A DNA stretch of 64,000 nt, taken from the NCBI GenBank assembly GCA_018292915.2, contig JACVVK020000001.1, positions 1 through 64,000 on the forward strand, given 5' to 3'. The translations under genes and the position numbers were made by a program. Source of the stretch: Batillaria attramentaria (lineage: Eukaryota; Mollusca; Gastropoda; Batillariidae). Of the stretch, positions 36,125 through 49,100 are shown one piece after another (the stretch's first letter is position 1; every line of letters starts with the position of its first letter). Under the pieces are notes generated by a model. It was not told where the DNA came from, did not search any database, and saw nothing but the letters and a program-made list of their open reading frames with translations.

Positions 36125-39100
36125 GTATTGTGTGCCACCATTGTAAAAAAAAAAAACGCGCACCGCATTCAATGACCAGGGGCGGGGAAGGCGGGGACCA
36201 AGTGAAGAAGTAAACAGAGAATATATATGGACTGACCCCCCATCCCCATCCCCATCCCACACACAAACCAAGACATTTATATGCATAGAGAGAGAGACTT
36301 CATGTGCATGCCTGTGCAAAAAACTAGAAGTATTGTACACTGCAAGTACAGGCCAGCCAAGAACTGACTACTAATACTCCACCTCAACTTCCATTGCAAA
36401 TAAATTTAGAAAGGAAATTTATACCTGTGCACAATGTGGCCGCTGACAAAACTTTAGCATGTGAAGATAAATATTTAAAAGGGCAATTTACACCTTGTCT
36501 GATAATGTGCATGTATACTAACCTTCATCACAGGACACAAACAGGATGGAAATTGGTACCGTGTGTATGCTGCCGTTCCACACAGAAAGGGTTAATTGTG
36601 TCAGATGGATCCGTGCACCAAGATGTTACAGCTGTAAGCTTTTGCACTTTGTTTCTGGTCTACTTACCTTGTCTGTCATACAGATATTTCAGAAAGAGAA
36701 TATGAATCTGAAAGTGAAACATGCCGTCAAATTTCCAGTAACACATTCTTTACTATCAGAGAGGTCAGTCAGAGCTCAACTTTATTTATAGCACTTTTTG
36801 TGTTTAATTGAGATCACAGGATTTTTAACTGACTGGCATGATTATTTTAACCAGTGTTTGAATGAGAAAGTAAGAGTGATTTAATCATCAGAAATTTTCA
36901 TAACATCGTATGGAGCTATGACTATAGTCATAACAATTTGTTTACATTTTACCTCGCTTTCCAACACGCCTGCTGTAAGGTTTCCCTGGCAACCCACTGA
37001 AGGTGATGTCAAAGTAAAGTTCAACATCTAACCAATACTTCCGCCTATTATTATTATAAAATCATTTTGCCCATGTGGTGCAGCTGTCAACACAGGATCA
37101 AGGTAGCTGGTGCCAGGCGTATAGTGGAAGCATCAGTGTACAAAGGCCTAATTAAATACAAGGGAAATGATGGACCATGCTTAATTGTTGTTCTTTGTTT
37201 TCAGATTTTGAAACTGAACTTGTTTCATGCTCAGTTGACAAGACCGCAATTCTTTGGCGTTATGAAAATGAAAAGGTTTGTATTTTTTAAATATTTTTTT
37301 TTAATAATATACTAGTAAGTGTGGTAGAAATATTTATCATAGTGATATTTTCTTTATTTGGTCTATCAAAAAAAAAAATTAAAGTGCTAAATAATATTTG
37401 CGAAGTTTTCGAAAGTTGTATATGAGAGTTTATTCTTCTTTGGTATTCATGAAAATATTGATGTAGATATACGTGCTGTCTAAAGAGACAAACATAATGG
37501 ACTAAAGCACAAGAATCTGGTTAATTTAACTTACAAGTTACATGATTGTGTTATCTTCAGTACAAGGTTGCGGCAGCGTTGAAAGGGCACACTGGATCGG
37601 TGACAGTAGCTGCAGCGCTGTATGTGACCGGTGACTGTGATTCACCACCGGACCGGTCAGAAACACTGATCGCTACAGCTTCTGTTGACTCCACTGTCAG
37701 AGTGTGGCAAAGGAAATCAAGAAGTCAAGGTGTGTTTAGTGTTTATAATTGTAAATTAAAACTCTGTCGCACACCAGTAGTGCCACTGTTGATGGATCCA
37801 ACCTGCAGCCGTGGAGTCATGCTCCGTATTTTCTAGGGCCATGAAATCAGGGACGATGTTCAGTGAATATGGGACAGCTTGACACAGTGGCTTTTTTTTT
37901 TTTGGCTGCCACAACTCTTTGCTGGCTCCAGTGCTGTTCCTCCTTGGTAATGGGTGGAATCCATGGAGGGCTCGGAAGTTGGGGCAATTTTTATCATGCA
38001 TGGTGATGGAGATGAGGATGATGTTAAGATGATGCTATGGAGGTCCGTGTGGTTTGGGACTGCGGGACAGGGCCGCATTCCACGCTTCCTGTCATAAATG
38101 TCCAGGCATTAACCAGGCCCGGGAACTACAGCACGTGCGGTGCCGGTCGTGTAATTATCCACATCATAAGACGTGTCGTACCAAGGGAAGCACCCCTAAA
38201 GTCGCACCCGTGAAGTGGGTGAAGCTCGGCTGTGTGGCAACAGCCTCCCCATTTGGCCCAGAGCACACCCGCTCTGGGTAGGAGCCGACCTAGATAGGAA
38301 AAATTCCGCTTGCCTCGGCTGGGACTCGAACCCGGGTCGCCCGGTCCATAGTCCAAAGTGCTAACCACTACACTACGGGGGCCGGTTGCCACAGTGGCTT
38401 GTTACAACTTACAATGATCTGTAGCAGCTCATGGGATTCACTGTGGATGTCACTCCTTGCTGTAACATGATTCTTGTCAGTTAAGTAAAAATTGCTACAG
38501 TCATCATCAGTATGTAAATAATGCGTAATGTTCTGGTGTGTATGTTTGTCCCAGACATTGAAGAATGCCAGACTTTGACATTTGGCACAGGGTTTGCGGT
38601 GGACCTGTCTCTTCTTCTGGTTCCTGACACGCAGGGTAAGGACTTTGTGTAGTGACGTGTGTTTACGCCTTAGTTGCTGTAATTATTTTATTTATAAATT
38701 TGTGCTTTACACATCTGCCATGGGTAACCATTAGTTTTGGACTGAGCCCATAGGACTGCCATGCTATGTTGAGCTAACCTACTGTTCAGCGCTTGATATT
38801 GTTGTTTGAATTGATATTATCTATTTGATGATTGATATATATATAATTGAATTGATATTATCTATGATGTCGACTCGTCATCTCTTTGTTATTTACATGT
38901 AACTGATGTAACAGAATTGAATTAAATCTTGGAAATTGCAAGGTCGCTCTGATTACCAGCTCCCATTTTCTCTCCAGGAAGATTGAAAATTGGTCGCAAG
39001 ACCAGAACTTGCACCATTTTCAAAAAAGGTTATTTCAGTTTCAGTTTCTCCATCTAATCCCTGGATAGCGACCTTATTGTGCAGTTTTGTTGTGTTTGTG

Positions 39101-42100
39101 ACAGTACTGTTGTATTTGTGACGGATAATTTGTTGTGTACTTGTGACAGTACTGTTGTATTTGTGACGGATAATTTGTTGTGTTCTTGTGACAGTACTGT
39201 TGTATTTGTGACGGATAATTTGTTGTGTTTTTGTGACAGTACTGTTGTATTTGTGACAGATAATTTGTTGTGTACTTGTGACAGCACTGTTGTATTTGTG
39301 ATGGATAATTTGTTGTGTTTGTGACAGTACTGTACAACATGTATTTGTGATAGATAATTTGTTGTGTTTGTGACAGTGCCTCTTCTGGCTTGTGGAGTGG
39401 ACGATCATAAAGTTCATCTGTTTGTTCGCCATGGTGATCAGGTATGTTGCGTCCTTTGCTTGATGCTTTACTTTATCCCCTCCCTTACAAACATAAACAG
39501 AAAGACTATAGCCACTGCTGGTGTCACACTCAGACTCACACATGTAGATCGGTATTTGCTTTTTATGGGGACAAAACTTGAGCAGACACAGTAAATGAGT
39601 GGTACTGTTGGTGACTGTCAGTTTACAGGTGTGATGAAGCTGTCTGGACATGAGGACTGGGTACAAGGGGTTCACCTCACTGTTGATGGTCAGTATGATT
39701 TAAACTGGTATATATATTGCTATTGATCAGTCTGATATTGCTATCAGTATAAATGACAAGTTGCCCTTATTGACTCTTACAGCAAGCCGTGTAACAGACC
39801 ATTTCAGTGACTAGTGTGGATGCCTCTTGATCCTGATCTTCTTGAAACAAGAAAGTTTGCACGGTGCGAAGCTCAAGTGTTTTCAGCATGGTGCTTGTTG
39901 ATGTCATTCTTTCTTGCAATCTCCCAGACACGGGCGACATTCTGCTGGCAAGCTGTGCGCAGGATCAGCTGATCAGGATTTGGCGTCTGGCCCCACGGTC
40001 ATGTGACACTGGTGATGCAACACTGTCAGTCAGACATCTCGCACCAGAGGAGGAGATCAAGATGAAGGAAAAGACATTTAGTTTTACTGCTGATGGTAAG
40101 TATTGTCTCATAGTCATACACATATATACACACACATGCACAAACAGACATACACAGACAGACATACACTTAGAGTGTGAATGCTGTGATGGAAATGAGA
40201 TATTTTTAGGGATGTAGGCTTTTATATATTTCAAACTTATTTGAACTTGTACTTGCACGTCATTACATGCAAGTAGTGACTTTTGTTGAAGTCACCAGTC
40301 TTGTTTCAGGGTGTGTGTTTCCCGCCTGTCATCTGTAAATGGTATTGGAACTCTTATTTAACCAAAACCAACTTGCTCAGTATTAGAATATCCTGGTTGT
40401 ATATTTTCGCAAACTTGCTGTATTGACATCAGTTATAAATGAGATGTGCTGACATTGAAGTGTTGTGTATTTGAATCCTGGCAGGGCCACAGTTGTAATG
40501 GCCTTTTTTCAGCGTTCCCATCTTTGAAATCACCCTCGCGATGGACAAATGACCTGACGGCTCAAACGCCTGTCTGCAAATCCAAGGTTACTTTTTATAT
40601 GCATTGACTTTTCTACAGGACACCAGAAGTATTATGCTGTTAGCCTGGAGTCTGTGTTGAGTGGTCACGAGGGCTGGATCTACAGTGTACAGTGGCAACC
40701 ACACAAAATGACAGGTATCAAAATATTTTTATTGAGGTCAGAATGAACCAAACTTTACTAATTTGCATTTACAGTCAGTTGTCATTATTTTAGCTCTACC
40801 CCTTTTTATACCAAAACTGTCCAGTAGTTTTTTATTCATTAGACTTTTGCTATATTGGGTTAAAAATCCAACAACTTCAAAACCAAATTAGGTATTTGCT
40901 CAAGACATTTTACTGAGCAGTGTGCTCAAGACATTTTACTGAGCCGTGTGCTCAAGACATTTTACGGAGCAGTGTGCTCAAGACATTTTACTGAGCAGTG
41001 TTCTCAAGACATTTTGCTGAGCAGTGTGCTCAAGACATTTTACTGAGCAGTGTGCTCAAGACATTTTACTGAGCAGTGTGCTCAAGACATTTTGCTGAGC
41101 AGTGTGCTCAAGACATTTTACTGAGCCGTGTGCTCAAGACATTTTGCTGAGCAGTGTGCTCAAGACATTTTGCTGAGCAGTTTACTGAGCAGTGTGCTCA
41201 AGACATTTTACTGAGCAGTGTGCTCAAGACATTTTGCTGAGCCGTGTGCTCAAGACATTTCACTGAGCAGTGTGCTCAAGACATTTTACTGAGCAGTGTG
41301 CTCAAGACAGTTTACTGAGCAGTGTGCTCAAGACATTTTGCTGAGCAGTGTGCTCAAGACATTTCACTGAGCAGTGTGCTCAAGACATTTTACTGAGCAG
41401 TGTGCTCAAGACATTTTACTGAGCCGTGTGCTCAAGACATTTTACTGAGCAGTTTACTGAGCAGTGTGCTCAAGACATTTTACTGAGCAGTGTGCTCAAG
41501 ACATTTTGCTGAGCAGTGTGCTCAAGACATTTTACTGAGCCGTGTGCTCAAGACATTTTACTGAGCAGTTTACTGAGCAGTGTGCTCAAGACATTTTACT
41601 GAGCCGTGTGCTCAAGACATTTTACTGAGCCGTGTGCTCGACATTTTGCTGAGCAGTGTGCTCAAGACATTTTGCTGAGCAGTTTACTGAGCAGTGTGCT
41701 CAAGACATTTTACTGAGCAGTGTGCTCAAGACATTTTACTGAGCAGTGTGCTCAAGACATTTTACTGAGCAGTGTGCTCAAGACATTTTACTGAGCAGTG
41801 TGCTCAAGACATTTTACTGAGCAGTGTGCTCAAGACATTTTACTGAGCAGTGTCTTTTTGGTGATGTGTAACACGTATGGTACATACTTATTCTTGTTGT
41901 CATCGTATCTCATACACCTCATTTTCCCTGTGCTGTTTTTCAGAAGAGGGAAAATGGTCCCAGCCGATGTGTCTACTGTCAGCCAGTATGGACAAAACCA
42001 TGATTGTCTGGAGTCCTGACATAGACAGTGGTGTGTGGGTGGAGCAGGTCAGTGAAGCTGACGAAAAATCTCTCGCCACGTGATTTGTGATGTCTAGCTA

Positions 42101-43059
42101 GTGTCTCCCTGGTGGCAGTGTGATTGCCATTTGTGGGTAGCATCTTCCCCGTGGCAGTGTGTTTGCCATTTGTGGGTAGCGTCTCCCTGGTGGCAGTGTG
42201 TTTGCCATTTGTGGGTAGCGTCTCCCTGGTGGCAGTGTGATTGCCATATGTGGGTAGCATCTCCTTCATTGCAGTGTGATTGCCATTTGTGGGTAGCATC
42301 TCCCTCATGGCAGTGTGATTGCCATTTGTGGGTAGCATCTCCCTGGTGGCAGTGTGATTGCCATTTGTGGGCAGCATCTCCCAGATGGCAGTGTGATTGC
42401 CATTTGTGGGTAGCATCTCCCTGGTGGCAGTGTGATTGCCATTTGTGGGTAGCATCTCCCTGGTGGCAGTGTGTTTGCCATTTGTGGGTAGCGACTCCCT
42501 GGTGGCAGTGTGTTTGCCATTTGTGGGTAGCGTCTCCCTTATGGCAGTGTGTTTGCCATTTGTGGGCAGCGTCTCCCAGATGGCAGTGTGTTTGCCATTT
42601 GTGGGCAGCGTTTCCCTGGTGGCAGTGTGATTGCCATTTGTGGGTAGCATCTCTCTCGTGGCAGTGTGTTTGCCATTTGTGGGCAGGGTGGGTGGGTGGG
42701 TGTTTGGGAGTTTAACGTCCTTTTCCACCACATAAGCCAGTTGGAAGTGTGTTTCTCACAAAATGAAGAATGGCCATAAAACAATGCATTCTGCTGATGA
42801 CCAGGTGCGTGTGGGAGAGGTAGGAGGAAACACGCTTGGTTTTTACGGTGGTCTCTTCAGTCCCCATGGCAACTCCATCCTCGCTCATGGTTACCAGGGG
42901 GCACTGCATCAGTGGACACGCAGTAAGGTAAGCAACTAGAAATGCTCCTGTTTGTTGTATTCTTTATTACATTACCAGAATATATTTTCCTCGCTGCAGA
43001 TACTTTGTGATTTCAGGAAAACTGTCTTGTACTACCAGTAAAATAAAAAATAAATAAAA

Positions 43060-43104
<45 letters not shown>

Positions 43105-46100
43105 TGCATGCATCGTTCTTAGGATACGCTAGCTCACTGAAGTGAAATTGGAGGTTGATATTGGTCCACAAACTGCCGTGTGCTGCGTTGCCAGCTGTTC
43201 CCAGTGTGAGTTTTGTCGTGTAGATGATACAACAAATAGTATTTACTTGCTGTCTGTGTCTGGAAAACTCCAAATTCACTGTGGCGTGAGTGCAGCTGTT
43301 TCAGGTGGTACTTGCCAATGATTTCAGGAGCTGAATGCCTGGGAACCGGCCGTGACTGGCGGCGGCCATTTTGCCGGCATCCAGGACATGGACTGGGATA
43401 GAGGGGGAGGCAACTTCGTGCTGACCACCAGTTTGGATCAAACCACTCGCTTGCATGCCCCTTGGGTTCTGGATGGAAAATACGTGAGTAGCTATGATGA
43501 CTGTCTTTACCACTGAGCGCAAACAATTATTTACTGATATACCATTGGACGTCACAGGAGGCTTTTGCTGATGTCTTTTTTTCGTTCTTCAGATGGGCTG
43601 GTTTGAGATAGCTCGGCCTCAGATCCATGGCTACGATATGCAGTGTTTGACAATGATAAATCGCTACATGTTCGCATCAGCGGGAGACGAGAAAGTGGCG
43701 AGGGTGTTCCAAGCTCCGCGCAACTTCATCGAGAATCTCTGTCACATCAGTGGACTCAACCTAGCCAACGAACTGGCAAGAGAGGTGAGAGGGCTGTAAA
43801 GGGCTGGTTGTCTTACTGTAAAGCAGTTGCAAAAGTTGCATCATTTCTACAGTGTCATGTGATTTGTGAGGTGGGGTGTATATTGCCCATACAACTTACT
43901 GAACTCAGATGGGCCTATGCTTATCTTCCCCGAGTTCTCCACTGGTACCAAACTATCAATAACTCCCACAGTGAATCCAAGGTTATCTTCTGGACTCAGG
44001 TTCTGGATTCCTGTTTACACCACTCACTAGTGCAAATTTTCAGTGAGTGCTTTACGTAATAAAATAGTAAGGAAACAGAGAGCGAAAGTGTGAGTTATGA
44101 CTTTTCATAACCCACTCAGTGATTTACACGTTTACAAAAGTGCACCCCAGTTACGTCCTGAGTCAAAGACACGCAGAAATGCGTCATTTCAAACATTTGG
44201 ACATCACAGTGGGTGCACAGTTATTTTGTTCACTTTTTGGGGTGAAATTTTATTTTGCTTGGATCACTTAAAAGTTATACCACAGAAACATCTCAGCGAA
44301 GTATTTGCGAGTGCACTTTTGAATGCCAGTACATGAGCATATGCCTTGAATGACATTCTTCTTAATCAAGCACTTTCAACTGCTCGACGCATCATTTTCT
44401 CACAAATCAGAGCCCAGAATTTAGAGGGGGTACATAGTCACTAATCACCCTATCAGAAAAACAAAATGCCACAGAAAATGTATGCTACTAGAGGTAAGAG
44501 TCTGAAAGCTCATGGTATGAACAGCTTACATGATTAGTTCGGCAACAACTGAAACATCGCATGGTTTCTTTCATGGTAAACCACTCGAACTAATCGTAAG
44601 CTCCATATTATCCAGGAATCTTTCCCGTAGAGTTGTGTGTGTGAGGGCTGCCAGTGCAACACACTCCAGTTTTCCAGGGTAGATACAGTGTGTCTAAGTA
44701 TGTGTAAAACTCGGGACAAGTGTTGCAGGTCATTCTTACATATGCACGTGATAACATAGGAAACAAAAGCTTACACGGTTGAAGCCCAACGTTTAAGTGA
44801 CTCATTACTCAATCATCAAATCAGGAAGTATCCAAGCTACCAGAGGGCGCCAGTGTTCCAGCGTTAGGTTTGTCCAACAAAGCTGTATTTGACATCACCC
44901 AGCCAACAGCGGATGCTGAGCGCTTGATACCAGCACAGCCAAACGACCAGTACACCGACATGTACTTCCACCCAATCTCTCTCACAGGTAACAGTCTGTC
45001 TTTACACTTTGCTAAGTCACAGTCTGCTGAACTACACATACTGTATAGCTTTGACAGGTTACAGTCTGTCGTACACTTTGGCAAGTCATGGTCTGCTAAA
45101 CTGCACATACTGTGGGGTGGGTGTTTGGGAGTTTAACGTCCTTTACCACCACATACGGGTGATATCAAAGACGGGGCAACGATGAAAAAGCCAGCACAAA
45201 TATTTGGCCCCAGCCGGGATTCGAACTCGGAACCGAGTATTGGAAGTCCAACGCTCTACCATTCGGCCACCCCAGCTCCCCTACACATACTGTATAGCTT
45301 TGACAGGTTACAGTCTCTTTATAGTATTCAACAGTAAATGTTTTGACATAGGTGTAGTTGTGATATTTTTCGGAGAAAAAGAAGAGTTTAATGTTGCTGG
45401 GTTTCAGATTCCAGACAATTTTCATCCATGCCACTTCGTCCCATGCTAGATCTATGGCAAAAGTATCGCCGGGCACAAAATCTCAAAACTAAACATTTTC
45501 AAGGTAGACCACTTTTCCTGTATGTCAATCGGGTATTGCTGAGCTAATCTTAGCTATCACGTCATGCTAGGTTGATAGAGTTTGGGGTGTTTGAAGTTTA
45601 ATTTATTAAACCCCCTAGACTTGTTCCTACTGTCTGTGTCAACACAAATTGTATTTACAAATTAATACACTTCAGGGTCTTCAGTTTGCTGCATAAGTGG
45701 TGTGTGTTACTCACTTGCTCCTTTACTGTGGTCTGTTTTCTCCTACGGATATACCAGATGACATGATACTATAGGAGATTTCCCCCTATACCCCCACGAC
45801 TTCAGTCAGAAGCGTTAGCGTACTTGGCAACAAGAGGGATAACCCTCTATTGACTCTTTTGCCCCAGTGAGTTAGCCTGGCACGTGACTCCCAAGTCACC
45901 TGACCCAACCTCCAATCGCCAGTTTCCCACCTGGCTTGCCTACCGGCAAGACGTGCCCCCACGCTGCTCTGCAAGCGAGTTTGCACGATGTTCACCCTTT
46001 GCCTCTGGGCCGGCTCATACTGACCTGCTGTCACGGCCGCCGCCACCTTGTGCCTGCAAACGAACGGCGCCTACCTTTCACCATATCATTGTATCCTTGT

Positions 46101-49100
46101 GTTGGTTATTGACGGCACGGTAAGGTAGAGGGTGTCAGTCTCGTATCCGGTCATTGATTATACCGGACGGCCACGGCATGACTTGTGTTCTGCATGCTGT
46201 GTTCACAAGTCCCCACTGATACAATGCCGGCCCACAAACTGGGTATTGCTGCACGAGACACACACCATGTTCGAAGTGTAGTACTTGGTCAGAGGAAAGT
46301 TGGATTTCAAAGCTGATTTCTGACAATGACTCAGGAAGCGCCAATACTTGGGCCGTACAGGGAAGCGTACCACACGTAATGAAAGTGAAGCAAGGCAGGA
46401 TAACACTTAGAAGAGAAATGTAGCGGCAACCACGGTTACCGCCACACAGCCACGGGACTCTTCCCCTTCCCCGCCGTTTATAACGGTCGGTGAGAGGAAT
46501 AGTCCCGCTGACTCAGTACCGCTATACGTGTACTTCGCGGCCAGCGCTTCAGAATGTAGCAGGAGTCTCGCCGCTAGGGGAGTAACACATTACTCGGAAC
46601 CGAGTTTCGACCCAAGCTTCTTTTCCGTCTTGGTGCCCCCATCTCCTTCCCCCTCAGTGTTAGTTATGGCTTTGGCGGCCCACAACGTAAAGGCCTTACG
46701 CACTACTCCTCGGTCCACCCGCCCAGCCCCAGGCTCACCAAGCGAGGTTGTTTTGACGTGAGAGGGGACTTATTCATGGACGAGGAGGACACTTGATAAC
46801 AGACTCCTCTTCCTCTCTGCTCGTAAAAATTTCGAGGTTGTCCCCGAGGAACATTGTCCTCGCTCCGACCCGGCTCTTAGCCCGAACTTCCAGCTCTTCC
46901 GCCATTGAAGGAGTGGAAGTTAGACCGGCCCCCAGTGTCCGTTCGGGCAGTATACCTCTAGAGATGCAGGAAGACGCTAGAGCTCAAGGATGATACACGG
47001 CTATTCCTTCACTAGCAAACCCGGCATGACGCGCTACGCATTCAGGTCTACAGGTAGACTTTAATATTTAATATTTTTTTAGACTCCTCAGACCCGGACG
47101 CAGATCCAATTTGTTGCGTGAGCAGCCCACCCAATTTCCCCTGTGAAACCCAGCTACGTGCACTTGTCAGCTCAGTTTACGCCCTTTGGCGTCGCAGTTG
47201 CCTCGTTCCTCAGTCTGCGGTCTTTAGCCATTTTCATTTTGGCGGAGGAAGGGCAGGCAAAGTTTTCAATGAAAAAAAAAAAAAAACCCTGATATTTCAC
47301 GTGCTATGGGTAGGGCCTTCAACCATGTGGCTCGCTCCATCTACCTTGGGCCTGCAACCATTATCTCGTCCACAGGGACGCCCTTAGCGTGCTTGCAAAA
47401 TTTTGCGTGTTTGGGGGGCGTAAATCGCAGTGATGTCCGGTCGGGTATGTAGCTGCGCAGAGTCTGCGTATTGCAAAACTTTACACTGTACCACCACGGC
47501 ACCTTCTTTCAGAGAAGGTCACGGCTTTGAATGGATTTCCAGGCTCTAGTATTCAGAGTCCAAAATTTCGCCAGCCTGGGGTCATACCCCTCGGTTCATT
47601 GTACCGAAGCCGGGGGTAAGGTGGCGGCCGGTAATAGCCTTAAGTCGGCTCTGCTCGGGTGTCTGTCTGTACACTTACCCGGACCTTCACCCGGGCATCC
47701 GGAGGGGGCTCTGCTCGGGTGTCTGTCTGTACGCTTACCCGGACCTTCACCCGGGCATCCGGAGGGGGCTCTGCTCGGGTGTCTGTCTGTGCGCTTCCCC
47801 GGACCTTCACCCGTGCATCCGGAGGGGGCTCTGCTCGGGTGTCTGTCTGTACGCTTCCCCGGACCTTCACCCGTGCATCCGGAGGGGGCTCTGCTCGGGT
47901 GTCTGTCCGTTATACATGTACATGGTTATGGGATTTTAACTGTTGTACATGTTAGTGAGTTTGTCCCTTCAGTGGCCTTGTCTGCCCGGCTGCGCAGACT
48001 GGTTCTATAGAACCTATCGCTCTCTACACCTGCACGGCCTTAGTGCCTTCACATCTTTGAGAGCGGGGGGACACCTGGCTGAAGTCGTGAGGACAGTTCT
48101 GTCCTTTGTAATAAAGGAATGCCCTGAGGCTGGGATTCTGTGTCACCTGAAAGGGAACAGCAACTCCTGTTTGTTATTCTCCTATAGTATCATGTCATCT
48201 GGTATATCCGTAGGAGAAATTTATTTTTACAGTAAAATGTCTTTCTCCTAGGTACTTACCAGATGACATGATATCATATCACCCTCCCTCCTCCCCGCAG
48301 TTCCTGCCCAGGCAAGCGGTGGGAAACTGGCGATTGGGGGTTGGGTCAGGTGACTTGGGAGTCACGTGCCAGGCTAACTCACTGGGGCAAAAGAGTCAAT
48401 AGAGGGTTATCCCTCTTGTTGCCAAGTACGCTAACGCTTCTGACTGAAGTCGTGGGGGTATAGGGGGAATCTCCTATAGTATCATGTCATCTGGTAAGTA
48501 CCTATGAGAAAGACATTTTACTGTAAAAATAAATTTCTTCTGTCAGCGCCCCCTAGTGAGGAGCACCTGTTACAGAACACACTGTGGCCGGAGGTTCACA
48601 AACTGTATGGGCATAGCTATGAGGTTTTTGCTCTAGCAGCTGATCCCGCTGGCAAGCTGCTTGCATCATCCTGTAAGGTAAAGACACATAAAATTCAAAA
48701 TGTTTTGTCAGGTACTACTGATGTGTAGAGTTCAGAATGTTTTGTCAGGTACTACTGATGTGTAGAGTTCAGAGTGTTTTGTCAGTTGCTACTGATGTGT
48801 AGGTTGTCGGTTGCTACTGATGTGTAGGTTGTCGGTTGCTACTGATATGTAGAGTTCAGAGTGTTTTGTCAGTTGCTACTGATGTGTAGAGTTCAGAGTG
48901 TTTTGTCAGTTGCTACTGATGTGTAGAGTTTAGAATTCTGACAGGCAGCTTTGGCACTCCTTCCAAGTTAGGCAATTATTCCTGTCTTAGAATGAGAATT
49001 ACTGTCAGGCTTATTTTGAATGGTATGTAATCATTTGTGAAGAGTTGTTTGGCAAAACAAGGTTGGGAAGGAATTTTTAGACCCGTTTGAAATAAACAAT

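Noticed and set aside
42101..42715. Cys/Trp-rich repeat protein-like frame in ELP2 intron 10
   Set aside because: It is a minisatellite translation open on both strands, lying within an intron.
46528..46993. Possible gag-like protein in the 2.5-kb TIR element
   Set aside because: The frames are short, Ser/Pro-rich and interrupted, with no recognisable motif; I could not support a retroelement assignment.
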